Below, one piece after another: positions 42,583 to 51,127 of a DNA stretch of 64,000 nt. Location of the stretch: contig CAOKMT010000002.1 of assembly GCA_948469885.1 (NCBI GenBank), positions 119,986-183,985 of the forward strand, given 5' to 3'. This DNA is from an uncultured Sporosarcina sp. Lineage in GTDB: Bacteria; Bacillota; Bacilli; Bacillales_A; Planococcaceae. The position numbers and the translations under genes are program-made. The notes under the pieces were generated by a model that was not told the DNA's origin, made no database searches, and saw only the letters and a list, made by a program, of their open reading frames with translations. Every line of letters starts with the position of its first letter. The stretch's first letter is position 1.

Positions 42583-43527
42583 ATGGATAGATTAAAAGGT
42601 ATCGTCATGATTATTTCGGGAGCGATGCTTTGGGGAGCGACAGGCCCGATGATGGAATGGATATTACGGAATACGGACATGTCTGTTTCGTTTATGATCA
42701 CGATACGTCTTTTTTCGGCGGGCGTCCTGTTGCTGGCGATGTTGAAAATGCAAGGAAGGCGGGTTATGTTGCCGTGGCGCCAACCAGTGTGGGCGCGGCA
42801 ACTCGTCATTTTCGGGGTGGTGGGCATGCTTGGCGTTCAATATGCGTTTGCGGCTTCCATTGAAGCGAGTAACGCGGTCGTGGCCACATTGTTCCAATTT
42901 CTTGCGCCGATTTATATCATTATTTTCGTCACGCTGTCACAGCGAAGAATGCCGCCAGTTGCGCAAATACTCGCCATTTTCGTTACACTTATTGGTCTGT
43001 TCCTGCTACTGACAAATGGGACGTTATCGGGGTTTGCGCTCAGTAAGCTTGCGGTTTTCTGGGGGATCTTGCTTGGACTCGCGTTTTCCTTCTATACGCT
43101 TTATCCGGTTAACTTGATGCGGGAATGGGGAGTCTTGCTGTCCGTTGCTTGGGCAATGGTCATCGGGGGGATTTCGTTATTCATATTGAATATCGTGCCG
43201 GTCGTGAAGCAAACACCCCTCCTCTTCGATTGGCAATCGGCGATTATGATGTTCCTTGTTATTGTTGTCGGGACGACAGCCTTTAGTCTGTTCCTTGGTA
43301 GTATGAAATACATTACGCCGATTGAAACGAGTGTATTGAGTAGCTTTGAACCGTTGACGGCAATGGCGATTACAGCGATTTGGTTTGGGCAAATGCTCGG
43401 TCTTTGGCAATTGGGTGGCGCGATCATCATGTTGTCAGGTGTGACATGGTTATCAATCGCAGGGAGTCGGGTGGAAACAGGGAAAGAAGAGGAAATGGAA
43501 AAGATTGTGGAGCGGACACTTACGTGA
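42583..43527 (+). CDS. EamA/DMT family transporter (314 aa)
   Basis: A ten-helix drug/metabolite transporter with two EamA repeats (about residues 5-140 and 150-290). The N-terminus GIVMIISGAMLWGATGPMME and the second-repeat end SSFEPLTAMAITAIWFG are typical. A short charged tail ends the protein. ATG at 42583 follows AAAGGGGG. The cargo is unknown; this family exports amino acids and related metabolites. The gene is divergent from the SLC13 transporter and carries its own terminator overlapping the stop codon. Confidence 0.88.
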   Translation: MDRLKGIVMIISGAMLWGATGPMMEWILRNTDMSVSFMITIRLFSAGVLLLAMLKMQGRRVMLPWRQPVWARQLVIFGVVGMLGVQYAFAASIEASNAVVATLFQFLAPIYIIIFVTLSQRRMPPVAQILAIFVTLIGLFLLLTNGTLSGFALSKLAVFWGILLGLAFSFYTLYPVNLMREWGVLLSVAWAMVIGGISLFILNIVPVVKQTPLLFDWQSAIMMFLVIVVGTTAFSLFLGSMKYITPIETSVLSSFEPLTAMAITAIWFGQMLGLWQLGGAIIMLSGVTWLSIAGSRVETGKEEEMEKIVERTLT

Positions 43528-43543
43528 ATCCGCTCCTTTTTTA
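43509..43543 (+). terminator. Intrinsic terminator overlapping the EamA gene end
   Basis: GGAGCGGA (43509-43516) pairs with TCCGCTCC (43529-43536), followed by six T. The stop codon lies in the loop. Confidence 0.8.
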
Positions 43544-43580
43544 TTGGAGAAACAAAGTGCTAGCGGAGTTTGTGCGGACG

Positions 43581-44297
43581 TTATCCATTAAGTTCATCAA
43601 TGAAAAAAACATCTTCATCCCCGCTTGGCGTAATGATTTCCACATGTTCCGGGACGATTAATTGGACGACCGGAGATCTTGAAACAGAGCTGTACCCATC
43701 ATCGCCTTGGACAGGATGTTGCGTCCATCTAGTTAAAAAAGGGGCGTCGTAATAGGAAACTTTTGTCACCTCCATGAGGGAGTTCTGCTGGAACGTGACC
43801 GAGTCGTCTGTCCAAACGGGCATGGCGACAGTGAGCGCATCTGAAAAATCATAGTCACTTACCATCAGAAACGGCTTATAGATAATTTCTTCGACTGTTG
43901 CATCATTACTTTTTTTCCGTTCGACGTAGACGATCGGACCTTCGTATTCGCCGTGGTTCCGGTGAATCGTCAAAGTGTCACCGACGGGGTGTGTCCTCGT
44001 TTCCAAAATGAGTGTGGAATCCACATTTGTTCCATTCATCATGTTCATTTCCAAATCGATACGTTCTTGTTCAAGGGAGGCGGGCACTTTGACTAAATCC
44101 ATCTCTGTCGCCCGGAAAGGTTCCATCAGTTCGGCGATTGCCGCAGTAATGAAAAGAAAACTGATAAAGACTGCCGAAATGGTGAGATGGGTGCGTCTCT
44201 TAAACTGACCAGGGATAATATGGCTCTTCCTTTTTGTTAGAGAAAAGAGGAGGATGCCTAGTATAAGTATAAAAGTGAGTGTCATGATTCCTATCAC
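43581..44297 (-). CDS. Membrane-anchored protein of a GntR-ABC operon (238 aa)
   Basis: Two hydrophobic segments near the N-terminus (about residues 5-20 and 37-57) are followed by a ~175-residue domain that should face outside. I do not recognise that domain. GTG at 44297 overlaps the previous stop by 4 nt and has GGAGG 7 nt upstream. It is the last gene of a four-gene operon (GntR, ATPase, permease, this protein), so it is probably an accessory part of the ABC transporter. Confidence 0.75.
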   Translation of the reverse strand: MIGIMTLTFILILGILLFSLTKRKSHIIPGQFKRRTHLTISAVFISFLFITAAIAELMEPFRATEMDLVKVPASLEQERIDLEMNMMNGTNVDSTLILETRTHPVGDTLTIHRNHGEYEGPIVYVERKKSNDATVEEIIYKPFLMVSDYDFSDALTVAMPVWTDDSVTFQQNSLMEVTKVSYYDAPFLTRWTQHPVQGDDGYSSVSRSPVVQLIVPEHVEIITPSGDEDVFFIDELNG

Positions 44298-45025
44298 TGT
44301 CCTACCTCCAATCGGTTCGTGCTGGCAACTGAGATTCCGAACAAGATGAATAACGTCATCACAATCTTGACGACAAACAACATGAAAGACGGCTCGTTAA
44401 AAAGGAAACCAATGCCGTTTTCGGCAAATCGTTGTAAAAACGGTGTCATCCATCCGAGGAAGAGAAGGACAATGAGTATACGACTAAACTGGAAAAGGGA
44501 ACTGATTGTATAGCCGATAAAAAACAGTAGGGAGACCAGCGCGATCGCGGTGACGAGCCGGATGAAAAAGTCTCCTGGTGCCGCGATGAGACCGGGCGTC
44601 TGGACGGCTACTTCCCCGTAACGGAAAAAGGTGAATAGCTTAAGCATGGAGCCGCATAGCACGACCGTAATGCCGCCGATGACCGAGGCGAACACCATGA
44701 AAAGGAAATTGGCCAAATGGTGGCTTAACCGGGTTGTCACGAACGAAAAAGATTCGTTTTTCCTTGCCGTATTGGTAATCAGAACCCCAAGCACGAATGC
44801 CCATACCAATGTCAATCCAAGAAATTGTCCGCTGGAAAAACTGATCCATGTGATACTTGGCATCATTTCATGGAAATGATTGAAAGCATTGTTGTTGCTC
44901 AGTTCAAGTGCAAAACTGACTCCTTGAAGGAAAACGAGCATTGTAAACGCCGCGGCATGCGCGTTCATTTTAAAACGAAATTGTTTTTTGACGATGTCAA
45001 ACAGTTTCGGTTCGGTCAAATACAT
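44294..45025 (-). CDS. ABC-2-like permease of a GntR-ABC operon (243 aa)
   Basis: A hydrophobic protein with about six helices and no ATPase motif, encoded directly after an ABC ATPase. ATG at 45025 is chosen because AAGGAGG lies 9 nt upstream; the frame is open further, but into the ATPase gene. It still overlaps the ATPase 3' end by 29 bp. It overlaps the next gene by 4 nt (GTGA). By position and topology it is the membrane part of the transporter, similar in layout to B. subtilis YtrC/YtrD. Confidence 0.78.
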   Translation of the reverse strand: MYLTEPKLFDIVKKQFRFKMNAHAAAFTMLVFLQGVSFALELSNNNAFNHFHEMMPSITWISFSSGQFLGLTLVWAFVLGVLITNTARKNESFSFVTTRLSHHLANFLFMVFASVIGGITVVLCGSMLKLFTFFRYGEVAVQTPGLIAAPGDFFIRLVTAIALVSLLFFIGYTISSLFQFSRILIVLLFLGWMTPFLQRFAENGIGFLFNEPSFMLFVVKIVMTLFILFGISVASTNRLEVGQ

Positions 45026-45905
45026 CGTCAATACCTCCTTTTGGCCCGTTTGTGAGGGCGATATATGCGTTGTTTGCAGAAACGGGGGAGATGATGATGC
45101 CATCTGCAACCATCTGATCCTTTTCTGCTTCGGTGAACGAATTGGCAACCGTCCAGTTCGGGAAGGGACCTGATGTGTCGCGAAGCACGACCTCTTTGCC
45201 TACTGTATGACGCGAAAGTTTTTCGTGCTTTCCGGTTAATACGATGAACATTTCCTGCAGTTCAGTGATTGCTCCGTGGAAACGTATCGCGCCATTTTGG
45301 ACGAGTAAAACGTCTTCAAGCAGATCCTCGATTTCTTCCACATGGTGACTGGACAGTAGAATGGTGCGTGGATGGGCTAGATAATCTTTTAACAGCGCCC
45401 GGTAAAAATCTTTCCTCACCGCAGCATCCATGCCGGTCGTCGGCTCATCAAACAGGGTGAGCGGGCATCTGGCGGAAATGCCGATAATCGCATTGAATGT
45501 ACTTTTTTTGCCTTTCGATAAAAATTGATGACGCGCGTTTCTATGAAAATCAAAATAATCAACTAGACGGTTTGCAAGCTCTCCGTCCCAATTCGCATAG
45601 AACCGGCTGCATTCTTTTAAGATATCTTGCAATGTCATCGCTTGTGGAAAGGCCATCGCATCGTCGATAAAGATGGAGTTCGCCGATACTCTCAAGTTGT
45701 TGAATGGCTTTTCGGAGAAAACCTCAACTGTTCCGGACATTTCTTCCATAAAACCCGCAATGATTTTCATAAGCGTTGTCTTGCCGACGCCATTCCTTCC
45801 AATCACGCCAGTAATCACATTCCGTTCAATTGTAAAATTCATGGATTTTAATACGTTATGCTTTCGGTAAGATTTCGTCACGTCTTTGAAATGGATGACG
45901 GTCAT
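44997..45905 (-). CDS. ABC transporter ATPase, YtrB-like (302 aa)
   Basis: Walker A is GRNGVGKTT (about residue 36), the signature is the unusual LSKGKKS, and Walker B LTLFDEPTTGMD. A ~90-residue C-terminal extension follows the ATPase domain. The LSKGKKS signature and GntR partner are typical of the YtrB group. ATG at 45905 overlaps the GntR stop by 4 nt (ATGA). The cargo is unknown; this group is often linked to cell-envelope stress or antimicrobial peptides. Confidence 0.9.
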   Translation of the reverse strand: MTVIHFKDVTKSYRKHNVLKSMNFTIERNVITGVIGRNGVGKTTLMKIIAGFMEEMSGTVEVFSEKPFNNLRVSANSIFIDDAMAFPQAMTLQDILKECSRFYANWDGELANRLVDYFDFHRNARHQFLSKGKKSTFNAIIGISARCPLTLFDEPTTGMDAAVRKDFYRALLKDYLAHPRTILLSSHHVEEIEDLLEDVLLVQNGAIRFHGAITELQEMFIVLTGKHEKLSRHTVGKEVVLRDTSGPFPNWTVANSFTEAEKDQMVADGIIISPVSANNAYIALTNGPKGGIDDVFDRTETV

Positions 45906-46285
45906 TCGGAGTCCCCCTTTTTTCGTTTCCGTTCTGCTTCAATCAATGTTTGTAGATGATGGTCGTCGACGCCGAGCAACTCCGCTTCATCGAGCAATTG
46001 TTGGATGAGCCGTCGCAAAGTGACTTCTTTCCTTCTGCTGCGGAGCTTGTCGCGTCCGTCAGGGGAGACGAATGTACCGAGACCCCGCTTTTGGTAAACG
46101 ATGCCGTTTTCCAACAATATCGACAACCCCTTTCCTGCGGTGGCGGGATTAATATTGAATAGTTCCGCCAGCTTATACTGAGAATATACTTTTGCATCGG
46201 GACCGAGCGTTCCATCGATAATTTCCGTTTCGATCCACTCCGCGATTTGGACATAAATCGGTTTTGAACCGTCCATATCAAGCAT
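45902..46285 (-). CDS. GntR family regulator, YtrA subfamily (127 aa)
   Basis: A short GntR repressor: winged helix (PIYVQIAEWIETEIIDGTL, then YSQYKLAELFNINPATAGKG and GTFVSPDGRDKL) with only a small C-terminal helical tail, the mark of the YtrA subfamily. ATG at 46285 has AAGGAGG upstream. It is the first gene of the operon and overlaps the ATPase gene. A dyad at 46308-46329 covers the promoter's -10 end and start site, so autorepression is very likely. Confidence 0.9.
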   Translation of the reverse strand: MLDMDGSKPIYVQIAEWIETEIIDGTLGPDAKVYSQYKLAELFNINPATAGKGLSILLENGIVYQKRGLGTFVSPDGRDKLRSRRKEVTLRRLIQQLLDEAELLGVDDHHLQTLIEAERKRKKGDSE

Positions 46286-46307
46286 CGAAGTTACCACCTC
46301 CTTATCA

Positions 46308-46329
46308 GTGCATTACTGTTGTAATGTAC
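46308..46329. promoter_or_regulatory. Dyad, likely GntR (YtrA-type) operator
   Basis: GTGCATTAC (46308-46316) and GTAATGTAC (46321-46329) form an inverted repeat with one mismatch around TGTT. It overlaps the -10 of the operon promoter. Confidence 0.65.
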
Positions 46330-46356
46330 TATATATCATTTGAAGAGAAAATACAA
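46328..46356 (-). promoter_or_regulatory. Promoter of the GntR-ABC operon
   Basis: On the minus strand, TTGTAT (46356-46351) and TATAGT (46333-46328) are separated by 17 bp, about 43 nt upstream of the ATG. Confidence 0.65.
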
Positions 46357-46491
46357 TTGTTTAGCGGTGAAAAGTTGTCTTGGTCGTTCCCACGCTTGAA
46401 ATCCACTTGTCTATACACGCTTTTAGGCGTGTGGCATAATAAAAGTAATAAAAAATAATTCGGGATGTGAAGGATTTAAGGAGGCCGTGAA

Positions 46492-48234
46492 ATGAAGACA
46501 GTCTTTTCATATGCAAAACAATATAAATGGCCGGTCGTCATCGCATTATGTCTCATGTTGATCGAGTTGGGTGTCGAGCTTGTCCAACCGCTTTTCATTG
46601 CCAAAATCATTGATGATGGCATTATCGCAGGAGATGTGAGTGTTGTGTGGGCGTGGGGGCTCGGCATGATGGGGCTTACGTTTGCCGCCTTTTTTTCGGG
46701 TGTCATCAACTCCTATTTTGCCGGACATGCAGCGCAAAGTTTTGCGTTCGATTTGAGGAAAGCGCTGTTTCAGCAAGTACAATCATTTTCAATGGCAACG
46801 TTCCTTCGGTTCCCGACATCAGCTTTGGTCACGAGGTTGACGAGTGATGTCACGATGGTACAAACAGTATTTTTCATGAGTTTACGTATTATGTTGCGTG
46901 CGCCGCTTCTTGTGATCGGTAGTTTACTTATGGCGTTTATCGTGAATGTGAAGCTGGCCTTATTATTAGTGGTTGGTGCGCCGGTTTTATTAGTTTTTTT
47001 ATTTTTTATGATGAAAATGGGGGTGCGTTATTTTGCCCGCATCCAGCAAAGGCTTGACGTGGTGAACCGCGTTATCCAAGAAAACTTACAAGCGGTCCGT
47101 CTCGTGAAGGCGTATTTGCGTGGTACATATGAAGCGAGTCGCTTTTCGGAAGTTGCGGATCATTTACGCGTCGATACTGTGAAAGCGATGCGACTCATGG
47201 AACTCATTTTACCGATTTTGTTATTCATCATGAATGCCAGTTTAATGGCGGTATTATGGTTTGGGGCGGTGGATGGCCAAAAAGGGGGTGTGCAAGTCGG
47301 GGAACTTGTCGCTGTTGTCAATTATGCAATGCGGATGACGGGCGCTTTTTCCATGTTTTCATTCATTCTGATCGCATTTTCCCGCGGAAAAGCTTCGGCG
47401 GAACGGATGGAGGAAGTATTGCGAGCGGATGATGGCACAGGGTTCGAGCAAGCAACAGGAAGTCGAAGTGATCGACTGACAGGCGACTTGCTTGTCCATA
47501 ATGTCACTTTTCACTATCCCGGAAAAGCGGAGCCGATCTTGAACGGTGTTTCTTTCCACGTCGCGCCAGGCGAAAAGCTCGCGATTATGGGAGCCACAGG
47601 TTCTGGAAAGTCGACATTGCTCAATTTGATCCCCCGCATATTCGACGCGACGAAAGGGAAAATCTATGTCGGGGGAAAAGAAGTGAAGGAGTGGCCGTTA
47701 AAAGAGTTGCGTGACACAATCGGTCTCGTGCCGCAACAATCGATTCTTTTCACCGGTACGATTTTGGATAACTTATCGTGGGGAGACCCCGCAGCGGAAG
47801 TCGACGAGTTGGAAGAAGCTGCAAAGAAAGCGCAAATCCATGAGTCGATCGCTTCTTTTCCGAAAAAGTATGAAACGCGGGTCGGACAAAAAGGGGTCAA
47901 CTTATCAGGCGGCCAGAAACAGCGTCTATCCATCGCGAGGGCGCTTGTCCGGAAGCCGTCCATTCTCATCTTGGATGACAGTACGAGTGCACTCGATGTG
48001 AAAACGGAGACGGCGTTATGGGATGCGTTGGCGGAAGAAGAGTCGACGATGCTCGTCGTTACCCAAAAGATCTCGACCGCAAAAGGTGCCGATATGATTT
48101 TACTGTTGGATGAAGGAAATGTTGTCGGATATGGTACACATAAGGAATTGATGGCGGAGTCGACATTATATCAAAAAATCGCGGCTTCTCAGTCAGAAGA
48201 GGAGGTGGAACGCTATGTTCCGCGCACTCCGTAA
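46492..48234 (+). CDS. ABC exporter half-transporter, degenerate-site subunit (580 aa)
   Basis: Six helices (about residues 15-310) fused to an ATPase domain. Walker A is GATGSGKST and the signature LSGGQKQR is canonical, but Walker B ends in LDDSTSALD: the catalytic Glu is replaced by Asp. With its partner it forms a heterodimeric exporter of the YfiBC/YheIH/BmrCD type, in which one ATP site is degenerate. ATG at 46492 follows AAGGAGG. It overlaps the partner gene by 20 bp. The substrate is probably a drug or lipid; the sequence does not say which. Confidence 0.9.
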   Translation: MKTVFSYAKQYKWPVVIALCLMLIELGVELVQPLFIAKIIDDGIIAGDVSVVWAWGLGMMGLTFAAFFSGVINSYFAGHAAQSFAFDLRKALFQQVQSFSMATFLRFPTSALVTRLTSDVTMVQTVFFMSLRIMLRAPLLVIGSLLMAFIVNVKLALLLVVGAPVLLVFLFFMMKMGVRYFARIQQRLDVVNRVIQENLQAVRLVKAYLRGTYEASRFSEVADHLRVDTVKAMRLMELILPILLFIMNASLMAVLWFGAVDGQKGGVQVGELVAVVNYAMRMTGAFSMFSFILIAFSRGKASAERMEEVLRADDGTGFEQATGSRSDRLTGDLLVHNVTFHYPGKAEPILNGVSFHVAPGEKLAIMGATGSGKSTLLNLIPRIFDATKGKIYVGGKEVKEWPLKELRDTIGLVPQQSILFTGTILDNLSWGDPAAEVDELEEAAKKAQIHESIASFPKKYETRVGQKGVNLSGGQKQRLSIARALVRKPSILILDDSTSALDVKTETALWDALAEEESTMLVVTQKISTAKGADMILLLDEGNVVGYGTHKELMAESTLYQKIAASQSEEEVERYVPRTP

Positions 48235-50044
48235 ACCGTTCGGTTATGAACCGATTTTAACAAAAGAAGACTTAGAAGGGACGCCAAAGAAAAAAGGAGA
48301 GCGGGCGAGCAATGCGAAAGCCGTCTTGCTACGGATTTGGCATCTCGTCGACGAGCAACGCGCTTTGCTTGTGACGGTGTTGGCGCTCGTTTTCGTCAGT
48401 TCGGTTCTGACATTGCTCGGACCGGTCATGGTCGGTCGTATTCTTGATGATCATGTCATGGCGAAACAATTCGAAGGGCTTGGACTGAAAATGGGAATGC
48501 TCGTTGCCGTTTATAGCGGATTATCGCTCTCGATGTATTTCCAGAACTATTGGATGATCGGTATCGCCCAACAAACGGTTTTTCGTTTACGGACGAATTT
48601 ATTCGTTCATTTACAAAGATTACCGATCCCTTTTTTCGATAAACACCAACATGGAGAGCTGATGAGCCGGTTGACGAATGATATTGAAAATGTCAGCCAA
48701 ACGTTAAATACTTCTCTCATCCAGGTGTTTTCAAGTGTGTTAACGTTGACGGGGACGGTCGCAGTGATGCTCTATTTAAGTCCGTTGTTGACGCTTTTGA
48801 CGATGATCATCATTCCGACGATGTTTTTCGCCATTCGGTGGATTACACGCCGGACGGGAAAGCTGTTTAAAGAGCAGCAACAAGCTATCGGGGAACTGAA
48901 TGGAATGATCGAAGAGACGATTTCGGGTCAACGGATTGTTAAAGCGTATTCCCAAGAAATGCGGGTAATGGACGAATTCACGACGAAGAATGAGAGATTG
49001 CGCCGAACAGGATTTTGGGCAATGACGTATTCGGGTTTTATCCCGAAAGTGATGAATATGTTGAACAATGCCAGTTTTGCTATTGTCGCCGGTGTTGGCG
49101 GTTTGTTGGCTTTGAAAGGTGATGGGCTTGTAACTGTGGGAACCATTGTTGTGTTCGCAGAGTTGGCGCGCCAATTCACCCGGCCCTTGAATGATCTTGC
49201 GAATCAGTTCAATACGGTTTTATCTGCAATTGCAGGGGCAGAGCGGGTTTTCAAAATTATGGACGAGCCTACGGAAAAAGATGAAGCCACTCAAAATGCG
49301 GATGCTGTTCTTCAAGGAGATATCGAATTTCATGAAGTGTCCTTCGGGTATGCGACAGAGACGGATGGGTATACGATTGAGAAGGTATCCTTCCATGTGA
49401 AGGCAGGGGAGACAGTCGCTTTTGTTGGCGCGACCGGGGCCGGAAAAACGACGATCATGCAATTGCTTGCCCGTTTTTATGAAGCAGATGAAGGGACAAT
49501 CTATATTGATGGTGTTCCGATCGATGCGTTGCCGCGGCAAACGCTGCGGAGTCAGATGGCATTCGTTTTACAAGATCCGTTTCTATTTGAAGCGTCAGTC
49601 TTTGATAATATCCGGTACGGAAAATTAGATGCGACAGATGAAGAGATTATTGAAGCGGCTAAAAAAGCGAATGCGCATCATTTTATCAGTAGACTGGAGA
49701 ATGGCTATCATACCGTTTTGACAGCCGATGGTGGCGAAATTTCGCAAGGTCAGAAACAACTTCTTTCCATTGCGAGAGCGCTCGTGGCGAACCCAGCTCT
49801 TCTTTTGCTGGACGAAGCGACGAGCAGTATTGACACGGTCACCGAACTTGAAATTCAAGAAGCCTTGGATCGGCTTATGGAAGGAAGAACGAGTTTTGTC
49901 ATTGCTCATCGACTAAATACAGTTCGAAAAGCGGATAAAGTGTATGTCATGGAAAAGGGCAAGCTCATTGAATCGGGTAGCCAGGAAGAGCTGATACGGA
50001 AAAAAGGTGTTTATCATAATATGTTACAAGAAGGACGTGCTTGA
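48215..50044 (+). CDS. ABC exporter half-transporter, catalytic-site subunit (609 aa)
   Basis: A hydrophilic N-terminus of ~45 residues, six helices and an ATPase domain. Walker A is GATGAGKTT and Walker B LLLLDEATSSID has the catalytic Glu, but the signature is the off-consensus ISQGQKQL. This complements the partner, which has a canonical signature and a Glu-to-Asp change; together they make one normal and one degenerate ATP site. ATG at 48215 follows GAAGAGGAGG. The lengths 580/609 are close to B. subtilis YfiB/YfiC. A terminator follows. Confidence 0.9.
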   Translation: MFRALRKPFGYEPILTKEDLEGTPKKKGERASNAKAVLLRIWHLVDEQRALLVTVLALVFVSSVLTLLGPVMVGRILDDHVMAKQFEGLGLKMGMLVAVYSGLSLSMYFQNYWMIGIAQQTVFRLRTNLFVHLQRLPIPFFDKHQHGELMSRLTNDIENVSQTLNTSLIQVFSSVLTLTGTVAVMLYLSPLLTLLTMIIIPTMFFAIRWITRRTGKLFKEQQQAIGELNGMIEETISGQRIVKAYSQEMRVMDEFTTKNERLRRTGFWAMTYSGFIPKVMNMLNNASFAIVAGVGGLLALKGDGLVTVGTIVVFAELARQFTRPLNDLANQFNTVLSAIAGAERVFKIMDEPTEKDEATQNADAVLQGDIEFHEVSFGYATETDGYTIEKVSFHVKAGETVAFVGATGAGKTTIMQLLARFYEADEGTIYIDGVPIDALPRQTLRSQMAFVLQDPFLFEASVFDNIRYGKLDATDEEIIEAAKKANAHHFISRLENGYHTVLTADGGEISQGQKQLLSIARALVANPALLLLDEATSSIDTVTELEIQEALDRLMEGRTSFVIAHRLNTVRKADKVYVMEKGKLIESGSQEELIRKKGVYHNMLQEGRA

Positions 50045-50073
50045 ACAGGCGTGGAAAGTTATGAAAGAAAGTG

Positions 50074-50109
50074 AAAAGGCTCGAGGGATGCGGACTCGTA
50101 GCCTTTTTC
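50074..50109 (+). terminator. Intrinsic terminator after the ABC exporter genes
   Basis: AAAAGGCT-CGAG pairs with CTCG-TAGCCTTTT with a one-base bulge, followed by T. Confidence 0.75.
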
Positions 50110-50124
50110 TCGTTCGGTATGTGT

Positions 50125-50631
50125 TTACTTCATTTCGTCAATTTTTAAATGTGTTCCGTCGTCGAAGATCACATCGAGATCGAATTTCGTGTAGTCATCG
50201 ATATTGAAATGTTTTAGAATTTCTTCCATGACTTCCTCTTTTGGTGTTTCTTTTGTGAGGGTGATGTTGACGAACAGTTTGTTCAGTTCATTCATGGCAT
50301 CTTCGCCTTCTACGTCTATCCCTTCGAGTCTGTTTTCGAACTCAGCTTCGGCTTTTTTATTCACATCGAAGTCGGTATCGATGGCGTCTTTACCGTCAAC
50401 GTCGATTTCGAGTTCGAAGTCGGTGAAACCGAAACCATCAGCATGCTCTTTGGAGCCGCCGACATTGTTCCCCTTGTGATTTTCAATTAGAGGGTCTTCT
50501 TTTTGGCTTCCGTCTGGCGCATTCTTTCCACTATTCCCGCATCCGCCGATGATTAATGCACATGAGAAGAGAACAGCGCCCAGTATTTTAAATTTGTTCA
50601 AAGAATCCACAACCTTTCGTTTTGTTCCCAT
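50125..50631 (-). CDS. YusW-like lipoprotein (168 aa)
   Basis: A small secreted lipoprotein. A signal peptide ends at IIGGC (Cys31 from the ATG at 50631). The C-terminal domain, including FENRLEGIDVEGEDAMNEL and NIDDYTKFDLDVIFDDG, resembles B. subtilis YusW, whose role is unknown. The mature N-terminus is acidic and Gly/Asn rich. A TTG at 50601 would give a more typical signal peptide (MNKFKILGAVLF) and may be the real start. It converges with the ABC exporter genes. Confidence 0.75.
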   Translation of the reverse strand: MGTKRKVVDSLNKFKILGAVLFSCALIIGGCGNSGKNAPDGSQKEDPLIENHKGNNVGGSKEHADGFGFTDFELEIDVDGKDAIDTDFDVNKKAEAEFENRLEGIDVEGEDAMNELNKLFVNITLTKETPKEEVMEEILKHFNIDDYTKFDLDVIFDDGTHLKIDEMK

Positions 50632-50708
50632 TACTATATTATTTTGCCTTTATTTCAGAAAGTTAAACCCAAAGGCGTAATCATTTTGATCGAGGTTCTT
50701 TTGAGAAA

Positions 50709-50726
50709 CAAATGGCATGCCATTTG
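50709..50726. promoter_or_regulatory. 18-bp perfect palindrome upstream of tRNA-Ala
   Basis: CAAATGGCATGCCATTTG is perfectly self-complementary and ends four bases before the -35 box of the tRNA promoter. A possible protein-binding site; nothing else identifies it. Confidence 0.4.
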
Positions 50727-50730
50727 CCTA

Positions 50731-50759
50731 TTGTTTTTTAGAAGTACTGCTGTTATAAT
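50731..50759 (+). promoter_or_regulatory. Promoter of tRNA-Ala
   Basis: TTGTTT (50731-50736), 17-bp spacer and perfect TATAAT (50754-50759), placing the start of transcription about 12 nt ahead of the tRNA. Confidence 0.7.
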
Positions 50760-50777
50760 TGAAATATCAGTGTTCAC

Positions 50778-50850
<73 letters not shown>

Positions 50851-50857
50851 TTTTTTG

Positions 50858-50896
50858 AAAACGTCTATGTATCGTTGAGATACGTAGGCGTTTTTT
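50858..50896 (+). terminator. Intrinsic terminator of tRNA-Ala
   Basis: AAAACGTCTATGTATC pairs with GATACGTAGGCGTTTT (two G-U) around GTTGA, then TT. Confidence 0.85.
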
Positions 50897-51017
50897 GTCT
50901 TTCATTAATATGGGAAGTCGGAAGCTGATCGGGTGTTCAAGGCGGGATAGGACATAGTATTATCCAGTCGCTATTTCAATAAATTTCAGGTAAGGAATGA
51001 TCCCAACTATGGGCGGT

Positions 51018-51065
51018 GTTTTATTTATTCATTGATAGGTAAGTAGACTGATTCGGTCAATGAAT
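51018..51065 (+). promoter_or_regulatory. Sigma-B-like promoter and inverted repeat before katE
   Basis: GTTTTA (51018-51023), 13 bp, then AGGTAA (51037-51042) resembles the sigma-B pattern GTTTAA-N12-14-GGGTAA. It is overlapped by a perfect 9-bp inverted repeat, ATTCATTGA (51027-51035) with TCAATGAAT (51057-51065). B. subtilis katE is sigma-B dependent, which supports the reading. Confidence 0.45.
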
Positions 51066-51127
51066 AAAATTATACAGAAATCATATGATCTGAACGGGAG
51101 TGAAAATACGACTGAAAAGGTGATTCA

